Below, in pieces: positions 15,807 through 23,838 of a stretch of 30,693 nucleotides of DNA; within the stretch, counting starts at the first letter, position 1; each line of letters opens with the position of its first letter. Both the position numbers and the translations under genes were made by a program. Location of the stretch: the NCBI GenBank assembly GCA_050305635.1, contig JBNLFS010000013.1:1-30693 (forward strand). Reading direction: 5' to 3'. The notes beneath the pieces are model-generated. The model ran no database searches. It saw only the letters and a list, made by a program, of their open reading frames with translations, and was not told where the DNA came from. Source of the DNA: Thiodiazotropha sp050305635 (GTDB lineage: Bacteria > Pseudomonadota > Gammaproteobacteria > Chromatiales > Chromatiaceae).

Positions 15807-16652
15807 ATGAATTTCGATTTTCCAACGTTTCTCGTCATCGCCAGCGCCCTTACGGGTGGCATCTGGCTGATTGACAGCATCTTCTTTGCCAATAAGCGCA
15901 TAGCGCAAATCCCCGACGATGAGGAAGGTCTGGAGATCGGGGAGGGGGGCGTTAAGGAACCGTTGATCGTCGAATATTCCAAATCCTTCTTTCCGGTGAT
16001 CTTTGTGGTGCTGGTGTTGAGGTCTTTCCTGGTTGAGCCGTTCCGGATTCCCTCCGGATCGATGATGCCGACTCTGCTGGTGGGGGATTTCATCCTGGTC
16101 AACAAGTTCAGCTATGGCATCCGGCTACCGGTACTGAACAGCAAGATTCTGGAACTGGGGGAACCCCAGCGCGGGGATCCCGTGGTCTTCCGCTATCCCA
16201 AGCAACCCGGTGTCGATTACATCAAACGGGTCATCGGTCTGCCGGGTGACACCATTTTCTATCATAACAAGACCGTGTTCGTGAACGGCGAGCCCATGCC
16301 TCAGACCCCGGTCGGCCAATACACCGGAATCGGAACCAGTGCGCAAATGAACGGCGCCATGGCGGCCATCGAAAACCTGGATGGCGTGGAGCACAGCATT
16401 CTGATCAATCCCTATGCACCGGATCTCCCCCTGGGATGCCAGGTGCTTCGGCAGGGGCCGATCAAGGTGCCCGAAGGGCACTATTTCGTCATGGGTGACA
16501 ATCGGGATAACAGTAACGACAGCCGCTGCTGGGGTTTCGTCCCTGAGGGCAATCTGGTCGGCAAGGCGTTCGGTATCTGGATGAACTGGGATTCCAATAT
16601 CGAGGGTTTTCCCCCCATCGCCTGGGAACGGATTGGCAAGGGGATCGATTAA
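15807..16652 (+). CDS. lepB: Signal peptidase I
   Basis: The 281-residue inner-membrane protease removes signal peptides from exported proteins. Two N-terminal membrane segments are seen at about 6-27 and 60-76. The catalytic serine is S85 in PSGSMMPTL and the general-base lysine K140 in YIKRVIGLPGD. The later boxes GDNRDNSNDSR and the C-terminal GKAFGIWMNW are also present. AGAGGA lies 12 bases before the ATG. It follows lepA after 169 bases with no evident terminator; this gene pair is conserved in gammaproteobacteria. Confidence 0.97.
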   Translation: MNFDFPTFLVIASALTGGIWLIDSIFFANKRIAQIPDDEEGLEIGEGGVKEPLIVEYSKSFFPVIFVVLVLRSFLVEPFRIPSGSMMPTLLVGDFILVNKFSYGIRLPVLNSKILELGEPQRGDPVVFRYPKQPGVDYIKRVIGLPGDTIFYHNKTVFVNGEPMPQTPVGQYTGIGTSAQMNGAMAAIENLDGVEHSILINPYAPDLPLGCQVLRQGPIKVPEGHYFVMGDNRDNSNDSRCWGFVPEGNLVGKAFGIWMNWDSNIEGFPPIAWERIGKGID

Positions 16653-16721
16653 CAGATTGTTAACTGATTTGAGATTCCTGCCGATAACCCGAGTCAGGTA
16701 CACTTTACGCGAGGGAAGACG

Positions 16722-17096
16722 ATGCATTTTATCAAAAGACAACAGGGGCTTACCCTGATCAGTTGGTTGGTGATACTGATTGTGGCCGGTTTTCTGGTGA
16801 TGGTTGGTATCAAGGTTGCTCCCGTGTATATCGAGAATTATGCGGTCAAGTCGATTCTTGAGTCGTTGAAAACTGAACCATTCGCGGCACGTAAATCCGT
16901 ACGAGAACTGAAAAACACGATTCTCAACCGACTGGATATCAACAATATCCGGACCTTGAACGGCGACAACATCACGATCAAGCGGGACAAATCGAAGACC
17001 ACGATTCAAATTGCCTATGAAGAACGCAGGCATATCATCTACAACGCCGCGATCGTCATGACATTTGACGAAATGGTTGAGCTGACTGCGAATTGA
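16722..17096 (+). CDS. DUF4845 membrane-anchored protein
   Basis: This 124-residue protein has one N-terminal transmembrane helix (about 11-30) and a small C-terminal domain, probably periplasmic. It sits between lepB and rnc, the position of the DUF4845 gene in Pseudomonas. The N-terminus (KRQQGLTLISWLVILIV) looks like a type IV pilin start, with a basic leader, a QG pair and a hydrophobic helix. The glutamate usual at position +5 of pilins is missing, so processing by prepilin peptidase is doubtful. Function is unknown. A GAGGGA ribosome site precedes the ATG. Its stop overlaps the rnc start by 3 bases. Confidence 0.85.
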   Translation: MHFIKRQQGLTLISWLVILIVAGFLVMVGIKVAPVYIENYAVKSILESLKTEPFAARKSVRELKNTILNRLDINNIRTLNGDNITIKRDKSKTTIQIAYEERRHIIYNAAIVMTFDEMVELTAN

Positions 17097-17770
17097 AGCC
17101 GGACTATGACAAGCTTTCCCGGGATCTGGGGTACCGCTTCCGTGATCCCGACCTGCTCTTACAGGCCCTGACCCATCGCAGTTTTGGCGGTAAGAACAAT
17201 GAGCGTTTCGAGTATCTAGGGGATGCGGTACTCGGGTTCGTGATCGCCGATGTGCTGTTTCAGCACTTTCAGAATGCCACTGAAGGGCAGTTGAGCCGGT
17301 TGCGCTCCGCCCTGGTGAAACGGGATACCCTGGCCAAAGTGGCGCGTCAGTACAAACTGGGTGATTACCTTCGCTTGGGACAAGGTGAATTGAGTAGCGG
17401 GGGACATCGACGCGATTCCATTCTGGCCGACAGCGTCGAGGCCGTGATTGCCGCGATCTACCTGGACGGTGGTTACCCCGCGGCACGGGAGATGATCCTC
17501 ACCACCTTCTCTCCCAGGGTGGAGCAGCTCAATCCCCAACAGTCTCAGAAGGATCCCAAGACCCGCTTGCAGGAGTACCTGCAGGCCAACAAAATCGAGC
17601 TGCCCAGCTATGACATTCTGGACATCAGCGGAGAACCCCATGATCAGCGGTTTCGGGTGCTTTGCGAGGTGCCGGGACTGCAACGCAAGAGTCAAGGGGA
17701 GGGTACCAGCCGGCGTAAGGCCGAACAGGACGCCGCACTGAAAATGCTGGCGGAGTTGAATCATGAGTAA
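17093..17770 (+). CDS. rnc: Ribonuclease III
   Basis: The 225-residue endonuclease cuts double-stranded RNA, including the rRNA precursor. The catalytic signature NERFEYLGDAVLG provides E40 and D44; D113 and E116 in DSVEAVIAAIYLDGG complete the metal site, each one position from E. coli numbering. The double-stranded RNA-binding domain occupies about 153-223 (DPKTRLQEYLQ to EQDAALKMLAEL). The start is TTG at 17093, embedded in the stop of the DUF4845 gene. No alternative upstream start exists before the conserved N-terminus. The rare start and the overlap suggest coupled and limited synthesis. Confidence 0.97.
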   Translation: MKPDYDKLSRDLGYRFRDPDLLLQALTHRSFGGKNNERFEYLGDAVLGFVIADVLFQHFQNATEGQLSRLRSALVKRDTLAKVARQYKLGDYLRLGQGELSSGGHRRDSILADSVEAVIAAIYLDGGYPAAREMILTTFSPRVEQLNPQQSQKDPKTRLQEYLQANKIELPSYDILDISGEPHDQRFRVLCEVPGLQRKSQGEGTSRRKAEQDAALKMLAELNHE

Positions 17771-18659
17771 CATCACCAACCGTTGCGGATATGCCGCCAT
17801 CGTCGGTCGGCCCAATGTGGGAAAATCCACCTTGCTCAACGCCCTGATCGGCGTGCGCCTTGCCATAACCTCGCACAAGGCTCAGACCACCCGCCACTCC
17901 ATTCTTGGGGTCAAATCCCTGACTCAGGGACAGATCATCTATGTGGATACACCGGGCATCCATGAGCGGCATGACAATGCCATGAACCGCTACCTCAACC
18001 GTACGGCCCGTACGGCGCTGCTGGACGTGGATGTATTGGTGTTCGTGGTGGAGGCTCTGCGCTGGACCCGGGAGGATGAAAAGGTCCTTGAGATGATCCG
18101 CGAGCAGTCGGTGCCGACCCTGTTGGCGGTCAACAAGGTGGACAAGATACCTCAGAAAGAGGCCCTGCTGCCCTATCTTTCGGAACTGGCCACCCGCTAC
18201 GATTTTCGCGAGATCATACCGCTCTCCGCCAAGAAGGGGCAGAATCTGCAGCAACTCGAAACGGCGGTCATCCAGGCGCTGCCGGAAGCTGCAAACTTCT
18301 ATCCGGAAGACCAGCTGACCGATCGACCGGAAAAGTTCTTCGCCGCCGAAATGGTGCGCGAGCAGGTGACACGACGCTACGCGAAAGAACTGCCTTACGC
18401 GGTTTCGGTGGAGATCGAGCGGTTCGAGGAGAAGGACGGACGCTACCTGATCAACGCCGTCATCTGGGTCGAAAAGCCCGGGCAGAAAGGGATCATCATC
18501 GGCAAGGAGGGTCAGGCCCTCAAAGAGGTGGCCACTCAGGCCAGAAAAGCCATGCAGGCCTTTTTTGACTGCAAGGTGCACCTGGAAGTCTGGGTCAAGG
18601 TGAAGAAGAGCTGGTCCAGTGACGAGGCCGCCCTGGTGCGTCTCGGTTACAGTGACTGA
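17763..18659 (+). CDS. era: Ribosome-assembly GTPase Era
   Basis: The 298-residue GTPase binds 16S rRNA and assists small-subunit maturation. GTPase motifs: GRPNVGKST (15-23), DTPG (62-65) and NKVD (124-127). The C-terminal KH RNA-binding domain shows GKEG (247-250). Length is close to E. coli Era (301). The ATG lies within the last codons of rnc (8-base overlap), the usual rnc-era coupling. Confidence 0.97.
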   Translation: MSNITNRCGYAAIVGRPNVGKSTLLNALIGVRLAITSHKAQTTRHSILGVKSLTQGQIIYVDTPGIHERHDNAMNRYLNRTARTALLDVDVLVFVVEALRWTREDEKVLEMIREQSVPTLLAVNKVDKIPQKEALLPYLSELATRYDFREIIPLSAKKGQNLQQLETAVIQALPEAANFYPEDQLTDRPEKFFAAEMVREQVTRRYAKELPYAVSVEIERFEEKDGRYLINAVIWVEKPGQKGIIIGKEGQALKEVATQARKAMQAFFDCKVHLEVWVKVKKSWSSDEAALVRLGYSD

Positions 18660-18671
18660 TCGCGGGCGGTT

Positions 18672-19406
18672 GTGATCCGGGCAGATCTGATTCCAGCCTT
18701 CGTGATCCATCGCCGGGATTATCGCAACAGCAGTCTGCTGTTGGAACTGTTTACAGAACACGAGGGCCGGGTGGCCGCCATCGCCAAGGGGGTCAAGACA
18801 GGGAAGTCCCCCCGCGCCCTGGTGCTACATCCGTTTATACCTCTTCGAGTCAGCCTGAGCGGGCGGGGCGAAGTTTTGACCCTGAGTCATGCGGAAGCCG
18901 ATGGCCGCCCGTTCAACCTGAGCGGTGAACGGGTCTACTGCGGCCTGTACCTGAATGAGCTGGTGCAGCGATTGCTCCATCGCAGCGATCCCGCGCCCGG
19001 GTTGTACCGGGCCTATTGTGAAGGTTTGACGGGCTTGGCGGGCGAGGAGTCCCTCGACCGCTGTCTCAGGGCGTTCGAACTGCAGATGCTCATGGAGTTG
19101 GGTTACGGCCTACTGCTGGATCGGACCGCGGATACGGATGAACCGGTCGAGCCGGATGGGGTCTACGAATATCATGTGGAGCAGGGACCTGTGGTTGCCC
19201 GCTCCGCGAATCCCGATCTGACGCTCAAGGGCAGTACCTTGCTGAAACTGCATCAGGGGGCCCACCTGGATGCGGCGCAAAACCGGGAGGCGAAGCGTCT
19301 CATGCGGCGGGTGCTGGCTCACTACCTGGGGAATCGTCCCTTGAAAAGCCGCGAACTGTTTCAGGCTCTGAGGCCGAATACTACAGTCAATTTAGTTTCA
19401 TCATGA
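18672..19406 (+). CDS. recO: DNA repair protein RecO
   Basis: The 244-residue RecFOR-pathway protein helps load RecA on SSB-coated DNA. The N-terminal OB-fold (about 1-80) carries the typical AFVIHRRDYRNSSLLLELFTE region (key residues R14, Y17, S20 and the LLLELFTE strand) and AKGVKTGKS. A helical region with LYLNELVQRLL, FELQMLMELGYGLLLD and the C-terminal LGNRPLKSRELF follow. The zinc-binding cysteines of some RecO proteins are absent, which is common in gammaproteobacteria. The start is GTG at 18672, 12 bases after era; an ATG is not available before the conserved region. Confidence 0.93.
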   Translation: MIRADLIPAFVIHRRDYRNSSLLLELFTEHEGRVAAIAKGVKTGKSPRALVLHPFIPLRVSLSGRGEVLTLSHAEADGRPFNLSGERVYCGLYLNELVQRLLHRSDPAPGLYRAYCEGLTGLAGEESLDRCLRAFELQMLMELGYGLLLDRTADTDEPVEPDGVYEYHVEQGPVVARSANPDLTLKGSTLLKLHQGAHLDAAQNREAKRLMRRVLAHYLGNRPLKSRELFQALRPNTTVNLVSS

Positions 19407-19418
19407 TTGGGAATGGCA

Positions 19419-20147
19419 ATGCTAGAAAATGAGATGTTGCTCGGCGTCAATATCGACCATGTCGCGACCCTGCGTCAGGCACGCGGCACCCGCTATCCGG
19501 AACCGGTGCAGGCAGCCCTGACTGCGGAACAGGCGGGTGCGGATGCCATCACCCTGCATCTTCGCGAGGACCGACGGCATATACAGGATCGGGATGTGGA
19601 AATCCTTTCCGATGTGCTGCAGACGCGAATGAACCTGGAGATGGCGGCCACCTCGGAAATGGCGGCGATTGCCACCCGTTTTCGTCCCCACGACTGCTGT
19701 CTGGTGCCGGAGAAACGGGAAGAGTTGACCACCGAGGGTGGTCTGGACGTTGCCGCCAATCTCGACTATCTGACCGACTACTGCGCAGAACTCAAAGAGG
19801 CGGGGGTGCGGGTCTCGCTGTTCATCGATGCGGACATGAAGCAACTCGACGCCGCCAAAGCCGCAGGGGCTCCCGTGGTGGAGATTCACACCGGACATTA
19901 CGCGGACTCCCGTCATGACTACAGCCGCCGAGCTGAGCTGGAGCGGATCATCGCTGCGGTCCGATACGGCAATTCACTCGGGTTGCAGGTGAATGCCGGA
20001 CACGGACTCGATTACCACAATGTCAAATCCATCGTCGCCATCGAAGGTGTGACGGAACTGAATATCGGACATGCCATCATCTGCCGCGCCCTGTTTACCG
20101 GGCTCGACCCGGCCGTACGGGAAATGAAGGCCCTGATGCGGGGTTAA
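19419..20147 (+). CDS. pdxJ: Pyridoxine 5'-phosphate synthase
   Basis: This enzyme condenses 1-deoxyxylulose 5-phosphate with 3-amino-2-oxopropyl phosphate, the final ring-closing step of DXP-dependent vitamin B6 synthesis. The signature segments of the TIM-barrel enzyme are in order: GVNIDHVATLRQARG, HLREDRRHIQDRDV, LEMAATSEM, CCLVPEKREELTTEGGLD, EIHTGHYAD, VNAGHGLDYHNV and ELNIGHAIICRA. The ATG at 19419 gives 242 residues and is favoured by GGGA at a good distance; ATG at 19434 and 19413 are alternatives. It lies 12 bases after recO, as in E. coli and Pseudomonas. The acpS gene that follows in E. coli is not here. Confidence 0.96.
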   Translation: MLENEMLLGVNIDHVATLRQARGTRYPEPVQAALTAEQAGADAITLHLREDRRHIQDRDVEILSDVLQTRMNLEMAATSEMAAIATRFRPHDCCLVPEKREELTTEGGLDVAANLDYLTDYCAELKEAGVRVSLFIDADMKQLDAAKAAGAPVVEIHTGHYADSRHDYSRRAELERIIAAVRYGNSLGLQVNAGHGLDYHNVKSIVAIEGVTELNIGHAIICRALFTGLDPAVREMKALMRG

Positions 20148-20156
20148 TAAAACCAA

Positions 20157-20202
20157 CGGCGGTGACGCATCCTCCGCGAATGTCAGGATGAGCGCGCCGC
20201 CG
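20157..20202. terminator. Hairpin between convergent pdxJ and methyltransferase genes
   Basis: CGGCGG (20157-20162) pairs with CCGCCG (20197-20202), and inside it CATCCT (20168-20173) pairs with AGGATG (20185-20190). It lies between two convergent genes, partly inside the 3' end of the - strand gene. T runs are lacking on the + side, so a bidirectional terminator role is only plausible. Confidence 0.4.
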
Positions 20203-20986
20203 GCAACCAGATGAAGCCGTCAATGAGTCGGGGTGCTTCGAGGGCCGGGTCAAGCGAGGCATTTCTGGCGCGGGACAGCAGGACCTCTCGGTCGGCGAGT
20301 GCAGAAGTACCCCCGAACAGGACCAGGTTCTGATGCTGGGGTACATCGAAAAGGACGATATACGGCAGGTGGCGACGTATCCGCATCAGTTGTTGCACGA
20401 TCTCCCGTTCATTCTCTGGAAGCAGGTTGATAACAACCACGCCATCGGCCGCCAGTACGCGGGCCAGTTCGGCCAGAAAGCGTTCCTCATTCAGAGGGTC
20501 CTTCTCCCCGGGTCCCGGATGAATGTCGCAGAAGATGGTGTCGTAGGTGACTTGGCTGGTGACGAGGTAATCCTCTGCGGACTGGGTTATGACCGGATGC
20601 CCCTCAGGCAAGCTAAAGCACTCCCGGGCTAACTGCTGAATTTCTTGATCAGGCTCGACGCTGGTCAGGGAGATGCCGGTGAGATTTCGCAACAGGTAAC
20701 GCTCCAGGGTTCCGGCGCCCAATCCCAGGTTGAGTAGCCGCTGCGGCCCAGGGTGAAAAAGAAGGCCGCAGAGCATGCCTCTCACATACTCGAATACCGG
20801 GTAATCCGGTCGTTCGAGCCACATGATTGACTGGATGCTCCCGTCTTCATGACGCAGCCAGCGCAATCCCTGGTATTCATGCACCTGGTGAGCATCGGTG
20901 CCGGGTGCCCGGCAGGACGCTCCCTTTTCCTGCGCCCGGGTAAACCAGGCCTGGTCGAAGATGGGCAGGGAAGGGACGGTGCTCAT
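20183..20986 (-). CDS. Spermidine-synthase-like SAM-dependent methyltransferase
   Basis: The 267-residue product has a Rossmann-type fold with the nucleotide-binding loop LNLGLGAGTLERYL, the acidic strand end VEPDQEIQQLAR, and YDTIFCDIHPG, the order seen in spermidine synthases and related methyltransferases. The residues that bind decarboxylated SAM and polyamine in true SpeE are not clearly recognisable, so I do not assign aminopropyl transfer. The start is uncertain: ATG at 20986 is used because the homologous part begins there; the frame remains open to an ATG at 21040 and to 21094, and none has a ribosome site. It is divergent from cysM. Confidence 0.65.
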   Translation of the reverse strand: MSTVPSLPIFDQAWFTRAQEKGASCRAPGTDAHQVHEYQGLRWLRHEDGSIQSIMWLERPDYPVFEYVRGMLCGLLFHPGPQRLLNLGLGAGTLERYLLRNLTGISLTSVEPDQEIQQLARECFSLPEGHPVITQSAEDYLVTSQVTYDTIFCDIHPGPGEKDPLNEERFLAELARVLAADGVVVINLLPENEREIVQQLMRIRRHLPYIVLFDVPQHQNLVLFGGTSALADREVLLSRARNASLDPALEAPRLIDGFIWLPAARSS

Positions 20987-21132
20987 GGTTTGGAAACGGT
21001 CGACTTCGCGGTCATGGTGAGTCGGTCCATCATAGGCCATTCGATCGGTCGATGCGAAACCGCCGCAGGTGTGGGAACTCGAGTCTGCGGACAAGATTTA
21101 ACCGGCCATCCAATCAGGTTAGAATCCCCACC

Positions 21133-22026
21133 ATGCAATACAAAACCATCGAAGATTTTATTGGCAACACCCCCCTGGTCAGGCTGCAGCGTCTGGTGCC
21201 CGAGTCCACCAATACCGTGCTGGTGAAGCTGGAAGGCAACAATCCGGCCGGTTCGGTCAAGGATCGTCCCGCCCTCAGCATGATCCGCCTGGCCGAGGCC
21301 CGGGGCACCATCAAGCCCGGCGATACTCTGATCGAGGCCACCAGTGGCAATACCGGTATCGCACTGGCCATGGCCGCAGCCATCAAGGGTTACCGCATGA
21401 TCCTGATCATGCCGGAAAACATGAGTGTGGAGCGGCGTGCGGTGATGAAAGCCTACGGCGCGGAACTGATCCTGACCCCGAAGGAAGGCAGCATGGAAGC
21501 CGCCATCGACAAGGCCCGGGAACTCGAGGCCGCGGGTGAGGGAGTGATCCTGGACCAGTTCTCCAACCAGGACAATCCCCAGGCCCATGTCGAGGGCACG
21601 GGTCCGGAGATCTGGCGTGATACCGATGGGCAGATTACCCATTTCGTCAGCGCCATGGGCACCACCGGCACCATCATGGGCACCTCACGGTATCTCAAAT
21701 CACGCAATCCGAATATCAGTATCGTCGGCGTGCAGCCCATGGAGGGTTCCAGCATTCCCGGCATACGCCGCTGGCCTGAGGCCTACCTGCCGAAGATCTA
21801 CGAGGCCAGCCGGGTTGACCGAATCATCGACGTCTCGCAACAGGAGGCGGAGGAGACCACCCGCCAGCTGGCGGCCCGGGAGGGTATTTTCGCCGGCATC
21901 TCATCGGGCGGAGCGGTTGCGGCGGCACTCAAACTCTCCGCCGAGGTGGAGCATGCGGTGATCGTGGCGATCATCTGTGACCGGGGTGACCGCTATCTGT
22001 CCACCGACGTCTTTCCGGCTGATTGA
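21133..22026 (+). CDS. cysM: Cysteine synthase B
   Basis: This pyridoxal-phosphate enzyme of 297 residues makes cysteine from O-acetylserine and sulfide or thiosulfate. The lysine that binds the cofactor is K43 in NPAGSVKDRP. The substrate loop ATSGNTG, the phosphate-binding GTTGTIMGT segment and SSGGA near the end are present. The wording EDFIGNTPLVRLQRL, GIRRWPEAYLP and IICDRGDRYLST fits CysM rather than CysK. TAGAAT (21119-21124) a few bases upstream may be the -10 box, and no ribosome site is seen before the ATG, so the mRNA could be leaderless or nearly so. A 6-bp inverted repeat (CCGCAG at 21063, CTGCGG at 21085) lies upstream. Confidence 0.95.
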   Translation: MQYKTIEDFIGNTPLVRLQRLVPESTNTVLVKLEGNNPAGSVKDRPALSMIRLAEARGTIKPGDTLIEATSGNTGIALAMAAAIKGYRMILIMPENMSVERRAVMKAYGAELILTPKEGSMEAAIDKARELEAAGEGVILDQFSNQDNPQAHVEGTGPEIWRDTDGQITHFVSAMGTTGTIMGTSRYLKSRNPNISIVGVQPMEGSSIPGIRRWPEAYLPKIYEASRVDRIIDVSQQEAEETTRQLAAREGIFAGISSGGAVAAALKLSAEVEHAVIVAIICDRGDRYLSTDVFPAD

Positions 22027-22028
22027 AG

Positions 22029-23366
22029 ATGTCCCGCGGTCGCAAACGCAAACCACTTCCTGCGGAACCGGTCGAGGTCGAGATCGAGTCCCTGACCCAT
22101 GATGCCAAAGGGGTCGCCCATGTGGATGGCAAGGCCACCTTCGTGCACGGTTCGCTGCCGGGGGAACGGGTACGGTTTCAGTACACCGGCCGTTGGCGCA
22201 AATACGATGAGGGTCGGGTGATCGAAGTCCTGCAGGCCTCCCCCGACCGGGTGGAGCCCCGCTGCAGCGCTTTCGGCATCTGCGGGGGATGCAGCCTTCA
22301 GCACCTGGACGATGCGGTTCAGATCCGCTCCAAACAGCAATCCCTGCTCGACAGCCTGAAACACATCGGTCGGGTCGAACCGGCCCAGGTGCTCGACCCG
22401 TTACGGGGTGACAGCGCCTGGGGTTACCGGCGCAAGGCCCGCCTGGGGGTGAAGTACGTGACGAAAAAGGGTGGTGTGCTGGTGGGATTCCGCGAGCGCA
22501 GCTCCTCGTTCGTCGCTGAGATTGATGAATGTCCCATTCTGCATCCCCGGGTGGGGGAGCTGTTGCCGGCCCTCCGGGAACTGATTGGCGCATTGTCGAT
22601 TCGTGACCAGGTGCCGCAGATCGAAATGGCCATGGGGGATCAGGTCTGCGTGCTGATCTTCCGCCTCTTATCGGCACCGAGTTCTGCAGACCTGGAACGG
22701 CTGGCCGCCTTCGGCCCCGATCACCAGGTCGCGGTCTATCTGCAGGAGGGTGGTCCGGATACGGTCAGGCCCCTGGATGGAAAAGGGGTGGAACTCAGCT
22801 ATGAGCTGCCGGCCTTCGATGTAACCCTGGCCTTCGAGCCGAGTGACTTTACCCAGGTCAATTCCGACATCAATCGGCAGATGATCCAGCGGGCGGTGGA
22901 GATGCTGGAACTGACCGAGGAAGATTCCGTGCTGGATCTGTTCTGCGGGTTGGGCAATTTCACCCTGCCGCTGGCCCGCCGGGCGGGGCGGGTGGTCGGG
23001 GTCGAGGGGGAAGACGGTCTTGTGGCCCGGGCCCGGGACAACGCCCGCCGCAACGGCATCGAGAATATCGATTTCTTCACCGCGAACCTTTATGCGGAAC
23101 TCGCGCATGAGCCCTGGATGCAGGGTCCTTACAACAAGGTCCTGCTCGATCCACCGCGCAGTGGCGCCTTCGAGGTTCTGCATCATCTGCCGCGTCTGGG
23201 CGCCCAGCGGATTGTCTACGTCTCCTGCTATCCGGGCACCCTGGCCCGGGACGCCGGGGTTCTGGTGGGGGAGCATGGCTACCGGCTGGTGAGCGCCGGG
23301 GTCATGGACATGTTTCCGCATACGGCCCATGTCGAGTCCATCGCATTGTTCGAGAAGAGATCATAA
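22029..23366 (+). CDS. rlmD: 23S rRNA (uracil-1939-C5)-methyltransferase
   Basis: The 445-residue enzyme methylates U1939 of 23S rRNA. An N-terminal TRAM domain (about 12-68) is followed by the iron-sulfur ligands C79, C85, C88 and C168. The methyltransferase domain has VLDLFCGLGNFTLPLA (301-316), LDPPRSGA (373-380) and the catalytic C400 in YVSCYPGTLARD. All match RlmD (RumA). The ATG is 2 bases after the cysM stop. A TTG six bases earlier is in frame but less likely. In Pseudomonas cysM-rlmD is followed by relA; here a CYTH gene follows instead. Confidence 0.95.
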   Translation: MSRGRKRKPLPAEPVEVEIESLTHDAKGVAHVDGKATFVHGSLPGERVRFQYTGRWRKYDEGRVIEVLQASPDRVEPRCSAFGICGGCSLQHLDDAVQIRSKQQSLLDSLKHIGRVEPAQVLDPLRGDSAWGYRRKARLGVKYVTKKGGVLVGFRERSSSFVAEIDECPILHPRVGELLPALRELIGALSIRDQVPQIEMAMGDQVCVLIFRLLSAPSSADLERLAAFGPDHQVAVYLQEGGPDTVRPLDGKGVELSYELPAFDVTLAFEPSDFTQVNSDINRQMIQRAVEMLELTEEDSVLDLFCGLGNFTLPLARRAGRVVGVEGEDGLVARARDNARRNGIENIDFFTANLYAELAHEPWMQGPYNKVLLDPPRSGAFEVLHHLPRLGAQRIVYVSCYPGTLARDAGVLVGEHGYRLVSAGVMDMFPHTAHVESIALFEKRS

Positions 23367-23834
23367 ATGGCGATAGAAATAGAGCGTAAGTATCTGGTTA
23401 TCAATGATAATTGGAAAGATAACGTGATCAGTCAAGCGGCTATCAAACAGGGCTATCTGGCCACCACCGAGCAAGCCAGCGTGCGCGTGCGAGTGGATGG
23501 GGAGCAGGCCAACCTGAACATCAAGGGCACCACCGTGGGGATCAGCCGGAGGGAATACGAGTACCCGATCCCGTTGGATCATGCCGAGGAGATGCTCGAT
23601 CATCTGGTCAGCGGTGCGGTGATCGACAAGGTCCGTTACAAGGTCCGGCATGGTGAACACATCTGGGACCTGGACCGATTTCTCGGGGCCAACGAGGGAC
23701 TGATTGTGGCGGAAGTCGAGTTAAGCCACGAAGGGGAGGGATTCGAGATGCCCGATTGGGCGGGCGAGGAAGTCTCCGGAGATACCCGCTATTACAACGC
23801 CAGCCTGGTGACCCACCCCTTTTGCGACTGGTAG
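23367..23834 (+). CDS. CYTH-domain protein (probable inorganic triphosphatase)
   Basis: The 155-residue protein is a single CYTH (triphosphate tunnel) domain. The defining ExExK motif is E4-E6-K8, and alternating charged residues follow in the strands VRVRV, LNIKG, REYEY, KVRYKVRHG, WDLDRF and VAEVEL. Single-domain bacterial CYTH proteins of this size hydrolyse tripolyphosphate with metal ions in the cases studied, while a few make cyclic AMP; the substrate here is not certain. It starts directly after the rlmD stop (no gap), so the two are cotranscribed. Confidence 0.88.
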   Translation: MAIEIERKYLVINDNWKDNVISQAAIKQGYLATTEQASVRVRVDGEQANLNIKGTTVGISRREYEYPIPLDHAEEMLDHLVSGAVIDKVRYKVRHGEHIWDLDRFLGANEGLIVAEVELSHEGEGFEMPDWAGEEVSGDTRYYNASLVTHPFCDW

Positions 23835-23838
23835 TCGC

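Noticed and set aside
16125..17486. Open frame of 453 codons on the - strand
   Set aside because: It spans antisense to lepB, the DUF4845 gene and rnc, all well supported; no family features.
20183..20986. True spermidine synthase (speE)
   Set aside because: Only the general nucleotide-binding part is recognisable; polyamine-site residues are not evident.
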